Of a stretch of 5,056 nucleotides of DNA, positions 1-5,056 are shown in pieces. Under the pieces are notes generated by a model that was not told the DNA's origin, searched no databases, and saw only the letters and a program-made list of their open reading frames with translations. Within the stretch, counting starts at the first letter, position 1; every line of letters begins with the position of its first letter. Origin of the DNA: DATJJW01 sp035491935 (GTDB taxonomy: Bacteria > Pseudomonadota > Alphaproteobacteria > ATCC43930 > CGMCC-115725); NCBI GenBank assembly GCA_035491935.1, contig DATJJW010000127.1, positions 1-5,056 of the forward strand. The letters are read 5' to 3'. The position numbers were made by a program, and so were the translations under genes.

Positions 1-523
1 TCGCCGCCACTGGCTCGTCGCCCGTCCGGCCCTCCATCACCAGCGGCACCCATTCGGCGACCTTTCGCCGGTCATCGGTATATTCCATGCCGTGATAGCA
101 GTGATGGGCCGTCATTGCCTCGAACCTTTTCTTCAGGAACGAAACATTGGCGGGGCCCTGCACGAAACTCATATGCGGCACGGGATGGATGAAGGAGCGC
201 GGATCGGCGATGGCGCCCTTGCCCACCAGATAGGACCAGAGCTGGCGCGACAGGTCGAACTCGACATTGACTTCCAGCGCTTTGGAAATATCGACGCTGC
301 CGTCGGGCCGCTGCGGGGTGTAATTCAGCTCGCAATTGGCGGCATGGCCCGTGCCGGCGTTGTTCCACGCCTGCGAGCTTTCGAGCCCGCAATCCTCCAA
401 GGCTTCAAACATGGTGATGGTGAGCGATGGCTCCATCTCCTTCAGCAAGACCCCCAGGGTGGCGCTCATGATGCCCGCGCCAATCAGGATGGCATCCGAT
501 TCGGTGGTCAAATTTGCTTGCAT
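1..523 (-). CDS. mqo: Malate:quinone oxidoreductase, N-terminal part (cut by left window edge)
   Basis: Mqo oxidises malate to oxaloacetate with FAD and passes the electrons to quinone. It is a peripheral protein on the inner face of the cytoplasmic membrane and links the citric acid cycle to respiration. The window holds 174 codons from the ATG at 523-521; the family is usually about 490-550 residues, so roughly two thirds lie beyond the left edge. Residues 11-24 (AILIGAGIMSATLG) form the FAD-binding Rossmann turn in the GAGIMS form typical of Mqo. Residues 49-61 (SSQAWNNAGTGHA) and 111-123 (FIHPVPHMSFVQG) are further family signatures. The start is supported by AGGGA about 8 bases upstream and by the short lead into the Rossmann strand. 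The reading frame is intact as far as seen. A cupin gene lies 54 bases upstream on the same strand, so the two may share a transcript. Family assignment is firm; the C-terminus cannot be assessed. Confidence 0.95.
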   Translation of the reverse strand, partial: MQANLTTESDAILIGAGIMSATLGVLLKEMEPSLTITMFEALEDCGLESSQAWNNAGTGHAANCELNYTPQRPDGSVDISKALEVNVEFDLSRQLWSYLVGKGAIADPRSFIHPVPHMSFVQGPANVSFLKKRFEAMTAHHCYHGMEYTDDRRKVAEWVPLVMEGRTGDEPVAA

Positions 524-577
524 GGGATTTCCCTATGTCGAGGAGGCCCGGGCGCTTCGGTCCTCACGGACTCCGGA

Positions 578-982
578 TCACGACCGGACATCCCCCGGCC
601 TGTTGGCGCGAAACGGCACCGTCGCCTCGGGTTGAAGCACCACATAGACGCGGCGCCAGGGCTGATCGTCGGTGAGCTTCCAGCTATGCCCGGAGCCGAC
701 CGTGTCCTCGGCGAACAGAATGTCGCCGGGGTGGAGAAGGAAATGCTCCCCCTCCCGAGTCTGAAAATCCAGCGTTCCGGCCAGGGTGATGACCAGTTGG
801 CGCGCCGGCGCAGTGTGCCAGGCAAAGGCGCCGCCCGATACGGTTTCCTGGAAGGAGACGGCAGCCGCGGCCAGCTTGCTGCTCAGCAGATCGCCCCGCG
901 GCCCCGGCTCCAGATCGAGGATGCCATCCTCGAAATGCGAGTTCTGGTCATCACCGGTCCATAGGCGCACACATCGGATCAT
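578..982 (-). CDS. Small single-domain cupin protein, function unknown
   Basis: The product is 134 residues and forms one cupin beta-barrel. The barrel core runs from about residue 50 to 117. Motif 1 is the stretch GGAFAWHTAPARQLVITLAG (about 50-69), and motif 2 is HPGDILFAEDTVGSGHSW (about 84-101). The usual metal ligands are only partly present: motif 1 has one His (56) where many cupins have HxH, and Gln 62 stands near the usual Glu position; motif 2 keeps His 99. The AEDT-x-G-x-GH pattern occurs in a widespread group of uncharacterised cupins. There is no signal peptide or membrane segment, so it is probably cytosolic. I chose the ATG at 982-980, which has GGGAG and AGGCAG upstream; the frame stays open to a GTG at 1078, but that added N-terminus is Arg-rich and unlike a cupin. 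The gene sits 54 bases upstream of mqo in the same direction. Substrate and reaction cannot be inferred. Confidence 0.85.
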   Translation of the reverse strand: MIRCVRLWTGDDQNSHFEDGILDLEPGPRGDLLSSKLAAAAVSFQETVSGGAFAWHTAPARQLVITLAGTLDFQTREGEHFLLHPGDILFAEDTVGSGHSWKLTDDQPWRRVYVVLQPEATVPFRANRPGDVRS

Positions 983-1187
983 CTGCCTGCTCCCGCCGTG
1001 CTTGCTGTGGACTTCGCACCGGCGCCGCCATCGGCAAGGGCCGATCGACATGCAGCGACGGTCTCTCGCCCGCCCCACCCGATGATCCTGCGGCGCATAT
1101 TCGGCGGGCTCGATGGGGAATACTACGCGGGGACCGCAGGGCCGATCTACCCGGAATGCACGATCACCAGCGAATTCGCATTTTGTT
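983..1187. other. Intergenic gap between efflux operon and cupin gene
   Basis: This gap follows the adaptor stop codon and precedes the cupin start, all on the minus strand. It should hold both the end of the efflux transcript and any promoter for cupin-mqo. It contains a perfect 10-base palindrome GCGAATTCGC (1170-1179), a hairpin at 1030-1045, and a 10-base direct repeat AGGGCCGATC (1037-1046 and 1138-1147). I see no hairpin followed by a T-run, so no classical rho-independent terminator, and no convincing sigma70 -35/-10 pair. On the minus strand TAGTAT occurs at 1119-1124 but lacks a partner -35. Read-through from the efflux operon into cupin-mqo is therefore possible. Confidence 0.5.
1030..1045. 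repeat. Perfect 6-base inverted repeat, potential hairpin
   Basis: ATCGGC and GCCGAT are separated by the four bases AAGG. In a minus-strand transcript this would fold 47 bases upstream of the cupin start codon, in its probable leader. It has no T-run after it, so it is not a typical intrinsic terminator. It could be a leader structure, an operator, or chance in GC-rich DNA. Confidence 0.4.
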
Positions 1188-2162
1188 TCACTTCGGCGCC
1201 GGCCTGGGTGGAGGGTCGATCTGCACGGTGGCCGTCATGCCGGCCACCAGCCGCACGCCATCCGGCACCCGGTCGATATCGATACGCACCGGCACGCGTT
1301 GGGCGAGGCGCACCCAGGTGAAAATCGGATTCACCGAGGCGAGCCCCGCCTGATCCGGCTGAGCGTTCGGAACATTGATGGCGCGAGCGACGCTGCCGAC
1401 ATGGCCGGTAACGATCTGGTTGTAGCCCATCAGCTTGATCTTCGCGGGGTCGCCCTCCTGTATCGAGGCAAGATTGCTTTCCTCGAAATATCCGTCGACC
1501 CAAAACGAATCGGCATCGACGAGGGAGATTTCGTTCTGTCCGATATTCACATAGTCGCCGATCTGCGCCCGCAGATTGGTGACCCATCCATTGACGGGGG
1601 AGCGGATCTGGGTGCGTTCCAGGTTCACCCGCGCCTGGTCCAGATTGGCCAGGCTCTGTTGATATTGGGCCGCGGCGGCCGTGGCGCTGGCCGCGAAGGT
1701 CTGCTGTTCCTCCACCGTGACTTCAAGGGTGCTCAATCGCTGGCGGCGCTTTGCCTCCCTGGCCGCGTTCTGCGCATTCGCATCCGCCTGCTGGACCGCC
1801 GCCTCGGCCAGGCTGACGGCGATCTTGTAGTTGGTGGGCTCTATCACCATCAGGAGGTCGCCCTTGTGCACGAACTGATTGTCGGTGACCGGCAGCTCGA
1901 CGATCCGCCCGCTGACCTCCGCGGCCATGGTGACGACATAGACCCGCACCGTGCCATCGCGCGTCCAGGGCGTGCCCATATAGGCCTTCCACGTCGCCCA
2001 GCAGAGCGGCGCCGCTATCGCGATCGTCGCCAGGGTGATGAGAAAGGGAATGACCCGTATGCGCCGCCTGGCCGTCTGCGGTGCCGGGCGCGCGGCGGCA
2101 GGAAACGCACCGCCATCGGCTTCCGGGGTATCGGGCTTCGATTCGGGTTTGAGATCGGACAT
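1188..2162 (-). CDS. HlyD/AaeA-type membrane fusion protein (periplasmic adaptor of efflux system)
   Basis: This 324-residue adaptor would connect an inner-membrane pump to an outer-membrane channel. Residues 1-34 are a Pro- and Ala-rich cytosolic tail ending in basic residues. Residues 36-60 form one membrane anchor. Residues 65-110 are the first half of the barrel-sandwich (lipoyl-like) domain, including TPWTRDG and VSGRIVEL. Residues 112-185 are an Ala/Gln-rich alpha-helical hairpin. Residues 186-217 (RSPVNGWV onward) complete the lipoyl-like domain, and residues 218-315 form the beta-barrel region. PWTRD and the C-terminal WVRLAQRVPVRI closely match what I recall of E. coli AaeA, the p-hydroxybenzoate efflux adaptor (about 310 residues). 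I chose the ATG at 2162-2160, with GGTGAG about 6 bases upstream; a TTG at 2180 in the same frame would overlap the DUF1656 gene and is less likely. The gene begins 7 bases after the DUF1656 stop and is last of the three-gene operon. The actual substrate is not readable from sequence. Confidence 0.93.
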   Translation of the reverse strand: MSDLKPESKPDTPEADGGAFPAAARPAPQTARRRIRVIPFLITLATIAIAAPLCWATWKAYMGTPWTRDGTVRVYVVTMAAEVSGRIVELPVTDNQFVHKGDLLMVIEPTNYKIAVSLAEAAVQQADANAQNAAREAKRRQRLSTLEVTVEEQQTFAASATAAAAQYQQSLANLDQARVNLERTQIRSPVNGWVTNLRAQIGDYVNIGQNEISLVDADSFWVDGYFEESNLASIQEGDPAKIKLMGYNQIVTGHVGSVARAINVPNAQPDQAGLASVNPIFTWVRLAQRVPVRIDIDRVPDGVRLVAGMTATVQIDPPPRPAPK

Positions 2163-2169
2163 GGCGAGC

Positions 2170-2373
2170 TCACCGCGCAAGGAAAAGCACGTGGGACGAA
2201 AGCAGGATCAGATAGACCGTGAAGACGAACAGGGCGGGATGCCATACATATCGCAACAGCCCGAAATGAGCGGCGACCCTGCGCAACGCGATGAGAACGA
2301 CCCAGGTCGCCACCATCATCACGGAAATGGGCGCGACATAGACGCCAAACAGGTTGACCTCGCTGAAGTTCAT
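2170..2373 (-). CDS. DUF1656 small membrane protein (AaeX-like)
   Basis: The product has 67 residues and two predicted membrane helices, about residues 8-29 and 45-65, joined by a short basic loop. The family hallmark is YVWHPALFVF (about 42-51); E. coli AaeX has WHPALF at the equivalent place. In enterobacteria this small protein is encoded between or beside AaeA and AaeB and its role is not established; a structural companion of the pump is the usual guess. The ATG at 2373-2371 overlaps the TGA of the upstream FUSC gene as ATGA, implying translational coupling and matched expression. The adaptor gene starts 7 bases downstream. Length and topology are normal for the family. Identification is firm because sequence motif and gene context agree. 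Confidence 0.93.
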   Translation of the reverse strand: MNFSEVNLFGVYVAPISVMMVATWVVLIALRRVAAHFGLLRYVWHPALFVFTVYLILLSSHVLFLAR

Positions 2374-4421
2374 CGCACCGGCCCGGAGTCGAAATAAGGC
2401 GCATGCTGGGTCAGCAGCTCCGACATCGCGAGGATCCTGCCTCGCCCCCGGAGCCTGATCGATGCTCCAGAGCCGGCTTCGGACGGCATCGCGAGCCGAC
2501 GGTCGAGTATCGCAAGATGTTCCCTCGCAAACTTGCTGTCCCCGCGGGCCACGGCTTCAAATGCCGGCCCGAGTTCCTCCTCGAGATCGAACCGGCGTGC
2601 GATGCGGCGAAGACGCATGATCTCGCTGCCCAGCGACAGCGCCGCCAGAAGCTGGGCGCGCTGCAGCGGCTCGGCCTGTGCCGGCAATGCCGATAGACGG
2701 CTGTAGATCAGGGATTTCCAGTCATCCGGCGTCCAGCGAACAGCACCCGCCGCGAGGTGCCGCATATCGCGCAGGCTGAGCGCCAGGAGCCGGCGGGCTC
2801 GCAGGGCCGGCGACAGCGGCGGCAGCAGGCGAAACGAGAGTGCTCCGGCCCCCACCCCGGCGACGATCGCCAAGGCCGCGTTGAAGAATTCCTGGGGGTC
2901 GTAGGTCATCTGGTTGGCGGGTGCGAGCAATGGCACAAAGCTCAGGGTCACCCCCGTGAGCACGCCCGCCTGCCATGGCCAGGCCATCAGGGTGCCAACC
3001 GGCACCAGGACCAGGCCCAAGGTGAGGCTGAAGCCGGCGAAGGTCGCGAGGCCCGGCAGGATGGCAAATTTTACGATCGCTGCGATGGCGACGGTCAGGA
3101 TGCTCCCGATCATGAAGGTCATGGCGATGGCGTAAGCCTGATCGGCCCTCGGCGAGAACAGGATGACGACGATTGCGGCAAAGACCATGGCGAGCGCCCC
3201 GCTCGGCCACGCGGTCGCGATCCAGAATAGCTCGACCATCCCGATCGTGACGAAGATCCGAAGCGCATTCACGAGAGCCGGCAGCCAGTCGGCCACGCGG
3301 AGCCGGATGCCGCGATGGCGGCGCCGAGACCCGACAGGACCGTCGACGAGCAAGACCAGCCCTTCGAGCACACGGGAAATGCCGGCCAGAACCTCCGCCG
3401 CCTGATCGGCAAGCAGCCGCGGCGACGGCGCGCGAGCCGGCCGGGCGATAAGCCTGCGTGCCGCTTCGGCATAGGTCTGGCGCAGGCGGGAGGCCTCGCC
3501 TCGCAGCAGCGGCAACCGCGGCTGCTTCGGGAGATTGTGCTGGACCGGTTCCGCATCGAGCCGGCCCTGGTCGCTGGACATCAATTCCAGGTGGAGGGCG
3601 GCCATCTGCCAGCTGGAGAGGGCGGAAAACAGGCCGTTCACGGCCGCCTGCAGGATCGGCGAGTGATAGCGCAGGTCGGAAGCCTCTCCCAAGGCTTCGT
3701 CGATGACGGGATCGAGGGCGATGACACGCCGCAGGAGATCCCGGCGAACCGGCCGGGTGTTCGCCTGATTCGGCCCGACCAACAGGAATGTGCCGGCGAA
3801 TCTTCCGGTGATGTCCGACGAGATCGCGGCCAGCTGACCCGCGAGACGGCGTCGCGCGCCGCCGAAATCGGTCCCGGCCAGCACCACCCCGGCGCAGACG
3901 ATGCCGATGCAGATCTCGCTGGCGCGAGTCACGGCGAGCATGAAGGCATCGCCGTTCGCACCCCCCACCGCGCCGAGCTCGTCGCTCGCGATGATCGCTG
4001 CGGTGTAGCCGGCCAGCGCCGCCGAATAGGCGGCGAAATTGCGGAGCAGCGTGGCGCCAAGGCCACAGGCGGCGCACCAGAGCGCCAAGCCGAGAAGGAA
4101 GCCGACCCGCTGTTGCGGAAAGCAGGCGGTCAGCACCACGATCGCGATCGCCCCTACCACCGTGCCGACCATGCGAAACCAGCCCTTGCGCAGGGACGCG
4201 CCCAGGCTCGGCTGACAGACGATGGCGGCGGAGGTACCGGCCCAGAAGGCATTGTCGAGCTCGAGCCAAAAGGAGACGTAAAGCGCAAGGCTTACCGCGG
4301 CCCAAAGGCGCAAGCCGAAGAGCAGCGACGGAGCCATGGACCGGAGCGCGCGCGCCAGCCGCGCCGTAGCGGCGCCGTCGGCCTGGGACGGGCTTGGCGC
4401 CCAAACTCTGGATCGGCTCAT
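2370..4421 (-). CDS. FUSC-family inner-membrane transporter (AaeB-like aromatic acid/toxicant exporter)
   Basis: This 683-residue protein is the probable pump of the efflux system. It has the two-half FUSC architecture. A first membrane bundle spans about residues 31-183 and contains AFWAGTSAAIVCQPSLGASL (58-77) and RMVGTVVGA (83-91), typical of the FUSC first half. A cytosolic, charged, helical region spans about 185-380. A second bundle spans about 383-533, with FWIATAWPSG at 399-408. A soluble Arg/Leu-rich helical tail runs from about 535 to 683. E. coli AaeB, about 655 residues, has the same layout and exports hydroxylated aromatic acids; related proteins are linked to fusaric acid resistance. 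I chose the ATG at 4421-4419, which has AAGGGG about 6 bases upstream; an internal ATG at codon 29 (4337) lies just before the first helix but lacks a good ribosome site. The stop overlaps the DUF1656 start by four bases. Substrate is inferred only by family. Confidence 0.93.
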   Translation of the reverse strand: MSRSRVWAPSPSQADGAATARLARALRSMAPSLLFGLRLWAAVSLALYVSFWLELDNAFWAGTSAAIVCQPSLGASLRKGWFRMVGTVVGAIAIVVLTACFPQQRVGFLLGLALWCAACGLGATLLRNFAAYSAALAGYTAAIIASDELGAVGGANGDAFMLAVTRASEICIGIVCAGVVLAGTDFGGARRRLAGQLAAISSDITGRFAGTFLLVGPNQANTRPVRRDLLRRVIALDPVIDEALGEASDLRYHSPILQAAVNGLFSALSSWQMAALHLELMSSDQGRLDAEPVQHNLPKQPRLPLLRGEASRLRQTYAEAARRLIARPARAPSPRLLADQAAEVLAGISRVLEGLVLLVDGPVGSRRRHRGIRLRVADWLPALVNALRIFVTIGMVELFWIATAWPSGALAMVFAAIVVILFSPRADQAYAIAMTFMIGSILTVAIAAIVKFAILPGLATFAGFSLTLGLVLVPVGTLMAWPWQAGVLTGVTLSFVPLLAPANQMTYDPQEFFNAALAIVAGVGAGALSFRLLPPLSPALRARRLLALSLRDMRHLAAGAVRWTPDDWKSLIYSRLSALPAQAEPLQRAQLLAALSLGSEIMRLRRIARRFDLEEELGPAFEAVARGDSKFAREHLAILDRRLAMPSEAGSGASIRLRGRGRILAMSELLTQHAPYFDSGPVR

Positions 4422-4486
4422 ACGGCCCCTTCCCCGCCGGGCGCGGCGACAGACGTCGCAGCACGGGCGAACAGAGCGACCATCGC

Positions 4487-4503
4487 GGGGCCTGTTTTGC
4501 CCC
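4487..4503 (-). other. Potential hairpin in 5' leader of the efflux operon
   Basis: GGGGC and GCCCC are separated by seven bases. In a minus-strand transcript the loop is AAAACAG, and the hairpin lies 65 bases upstream of the FUSC start codon. It is not followed by a T-run in that direction, so it does not look like an attenuator terminator. It could affect message stability or be incidental. Confidence 0.35.
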
Positions 4504-4661
4504 TAGCCGGCCGCCTCGGTCGCGCAGCCGGAGATCGCCCGGCGCCGCTGTCGGAAGCTATGCGGGCGGGGAGATCGGCTCCATTGTACCTGAGTCTTCG
4601 GGCAACCCACTTGGTTTCGACCATCTCATACTTAGGTTTGCTGGGTCACAGTTTGCTTTCA

Positions 4662-4675
4662 GATTCGCACGAATC
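4662..4675. promoter_or_regulatory. Perfect 6-base inverted repeat with two-base spacer, candidate operator
   Basis: GATTCG and CGAATC are separated by CA. The dyad is compact enough for a dimeric helix-turn-helix protein. Each arm contains a GANTC methylation motif (GATTC at 4662-4666, GAATC at 4671-4675). It lies about 240 bases from each flanking start codon. No known regulator motif is recognised. Confidence 0.4.
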
Positions 4676-4681
4676 CAGCTG

Positions 4682-4728
4682 CCAGCATGATCGAGGACGC
4701 GCAGCGTCCCTGTCACTCCAGCATGATC
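4682..4728. repeat. 11-base direct repeat flanking a perfect 6-base hairpin
   Basis: CCAGCATGATC occurs exactly at 4682-4692 and again at 4718-4728, 36 bases apart start to start. Between them GGACGC (4695-4700) and GCGTCC (4704-4709) form a stem with loop GCA. The core CAGCATG also occurs inverted at 4761-4767. There is no T-run, so this is not a standard terminator. The arrangement resembles paired binding sites in a divergent promoter region, but this is an inference. Confidence 0.45.
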
Positions 4729-4845
4729 TCCCGCTTGCCGCCCCGCGCGAGCGCATCGACCATGCTGTGTGGGCGACCTTTACCACCCCGGACAGCACAA
4801 ACGGCCGTGGGCGACGATTCGCCGTGCTTGTGGCTTGCGCCGTTA

Positions 4846-4859
4846 TGTCGCCGGTGACA
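4846..4859. promoter_or_regulatory. Imperfect palindrome upstream of the hydrolase gene, candidate operator
   Basis: TGTCGCCGGTGACA is a 14-base palindrome with one mismatched pair (TGTC and GACA arms around CCGG). It ends 49 bases before the preferred start codon at 4909. A second short inverted repeat, GGTCG and CGACC with an eight-base loop, follows at 4873-4890. Short dyads are common in GC-rich DNA, so support is modest. Confidence 0.3.
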
Positions 4860-4892
4860 ACCTCCTGAAAGAGGTCGAGATTCGGCGACCAT

Positions 4893-4899
4893 GGAGGAG
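4893..4899 (+). promoter_or_regulatory. Strong ribosome binding site deciding the hydrolase start
   Basis: GGAGGAG lies nine bases before the ATG at 4909 and is nearly complementary to the 16S rRNA 3' end. It overlaps the first codons after the alternative ATG at 4891, which argues for 4909 as the real start. Confidence 0.7.
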
Positions 4900-4908
4900 C
4901 TCAGCGGC

Positions 4909-5056
4909 ATGAGGCAAGATTGGCTTGTCAACCTCTGGCGCTCGTTCTCGGTCGTCGGCCTTCTCTTGGGAACGCTGTTCTTCGCCGCCTCTCTGACCCC
5001 GACCCTGCTGCCGCGGACTTTTCTCACTCAGGGGGTGCTCTCGGGATGGTCTCTGG
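4909..5056 (+). CDS. Alpha/beta-hydrolase family protein, membrane N-terminus (Abhydrolase_9-like; cut by right edge)
   Basis: Only the first 49 codons are in the window. They read as a short cytosolic lead (MRQDWLVNLWRS), a hydrophobic helix at about residues 13-28 (FSVVGLLLGTLFFAAS), then SLTPTLLPRTFLTQGVLSG at 28-46. That pattern matches what I know of the N-terminal membrane domain of the Abhydrolase_9 family, whose C-terminal domain is an alpha/beta-hydrolase with an unestablished substrate. That catalytic domain would lie beyond the right edge and cannot be checked here. The ATG at 4909 is preferred because GGAGGAG (4893-4899) is a strong ribosome site at the right distance; an in-frame ATG at 4891 would add MEELSG but has a weak site and would contain that ribosome site within its own codons. 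The gene diverges from the efflux operon, so co-regulation is possible but unproven. Confidence 0.75.
   Translation, partial: MRQDWLVNLWRSFSVVGLLLGTLFFAASLTPTLLPRTFLTQGVLSGWSL

Larger units (their letters stand above)
4422..4908. promoter_or_regulatory. Divergent intergenic region between efflux operon and hydrolase gene
   Basis: These 487 bases separate two genes pointing away from each other, so both promoters should lie here. I see no convincing protein gene in it. On the minus strand a -10-like TACAAT occurs at 4588-4583, about 160 bases upstream of the FUSC start, but there is no good -35 at 16-18 bases, so it is weak. No convincing sigma70 promoter is visible for the plus strand. The region holds an 11-base direct repeat around a hairpin (4682-4728), perfect or near-perfect palindromes at 4662-4675 and 4846-4859, a leader hairpin at 4487-4503, and five GANTC sites. 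Such clustering fits binding by one or more regulators, but no regulator gene is present in the window to pair with it. Confidence 0.6.

Noticed and set aside
92..964. Plus-strand open frame of 290 codons
   Set aside because: Covers the reverse strand of mqo and the cupin, both of which have clear family motifs on the minus strand.
1113..2222. Plus-strand open frame of 369 codons opposite the adaptor gene
   Set aside because: Antisense to a well supported HlyD-type gene; its sequence shows no recognisable fold.
2722..4464. Minus-strand open frame of 580 codons overlapping FUSC in another frame
   Set aside because: Very Arg-, Gly- and Ala-rich product with no membrane segments or motifs; a frame shadow of the real transporter.
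4583..4588. TACAAT as a sigma70 -10 element for the efflux operon
   Set aside because: No acceptable -35 hexamer at normal spacing and no extended -10; kept only as a weak note within the intergenic feature.
4695..4709. Hairpin as a rho-independent terminator
   Set aside because: The stem is short and not followed by a run of T on either strand, and no gene ends toward it.
3315..4868. Long plus-strand open frame of 517 codons opposite the FUSC gene
   Set aside because: It is antisense to a clearly recognised FUSC gene, is rich in Arg, Gly, Gln and Pro without domain-like pattern, and is explained by few stop codons in GC-rich DNA.
4713..5027. Minus-strand open frame of 104 codons in the divergent gap
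   Set aside because: It overlaps the start of the divergent hydrolase gene on the opposite strand, has a basic low-complexity composition and matches no family I know. A decayed gene remnant cannot be excluded.

Overview
The window is high-GC DNA carrying one complete efflux operon, one complete small cupin gene, and two genes cut by the window edges. Base composition, dense gene packing and the gene families suggest a proteobacterium, most likely an alphaproteobacterium. This is an inference: there is no rRNA or marker gene here to settle it.

Layout, left to right. Positions 1-523 (minus) hold the first 174 codons of malate:quinone oxidoreductase (mqo), running off the left edge. Positions 578-982 (minus) hold a 134-residue single-domain cupin, 54 bases upstream of mqo in the same direction and possibly co-transcribed with it. 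A 205-base gap (983-1187) follows. Positions 1188-4421 (minus) hold three tightly packed genes, transcribed in the order FUSC-family inner-membrane transporter, DUF1656 small membrane protein, HlyD-type periplasmic adaptor. The first two overlap by ATGA and the last two are 7 bases apart. This is the AaeB-AaeX-AaeA arrangement known from aromatic carboxylic acid efflux in enterobacteria. A gap of 487 bases (4422-4908) separates this operon from a divergent plus-strand gene starting at 4909. That gene encodes the membrane N-terminus of an Abhydrolase_9-type alpha/beta-hydrolase family protein and runs off the right edge.

The efflux proteins would work together: FUSC as the inner-membrane pump, HlyD as the adaptor reaching across the periplasm, and DUF1656 as a small membrane companion. 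No outer-membrane factor and no transcriptional regulator is encoded in the window, so an outer-membrane channel would have to come from elsewhere. Mqo is a peripheral membrane enzyme of the citric acid cycle and respiratory chain. The cupin's function is not known.

I found no mobile element, CRISPR array, tRNA, rRNA or clearly novel system. The least explained sequence is the divergent gap 4422-4908. It contains an 11-base direct repeat flanking a perfect hairpin, several short palindromes, and more GANTC sites than the rest of the window.
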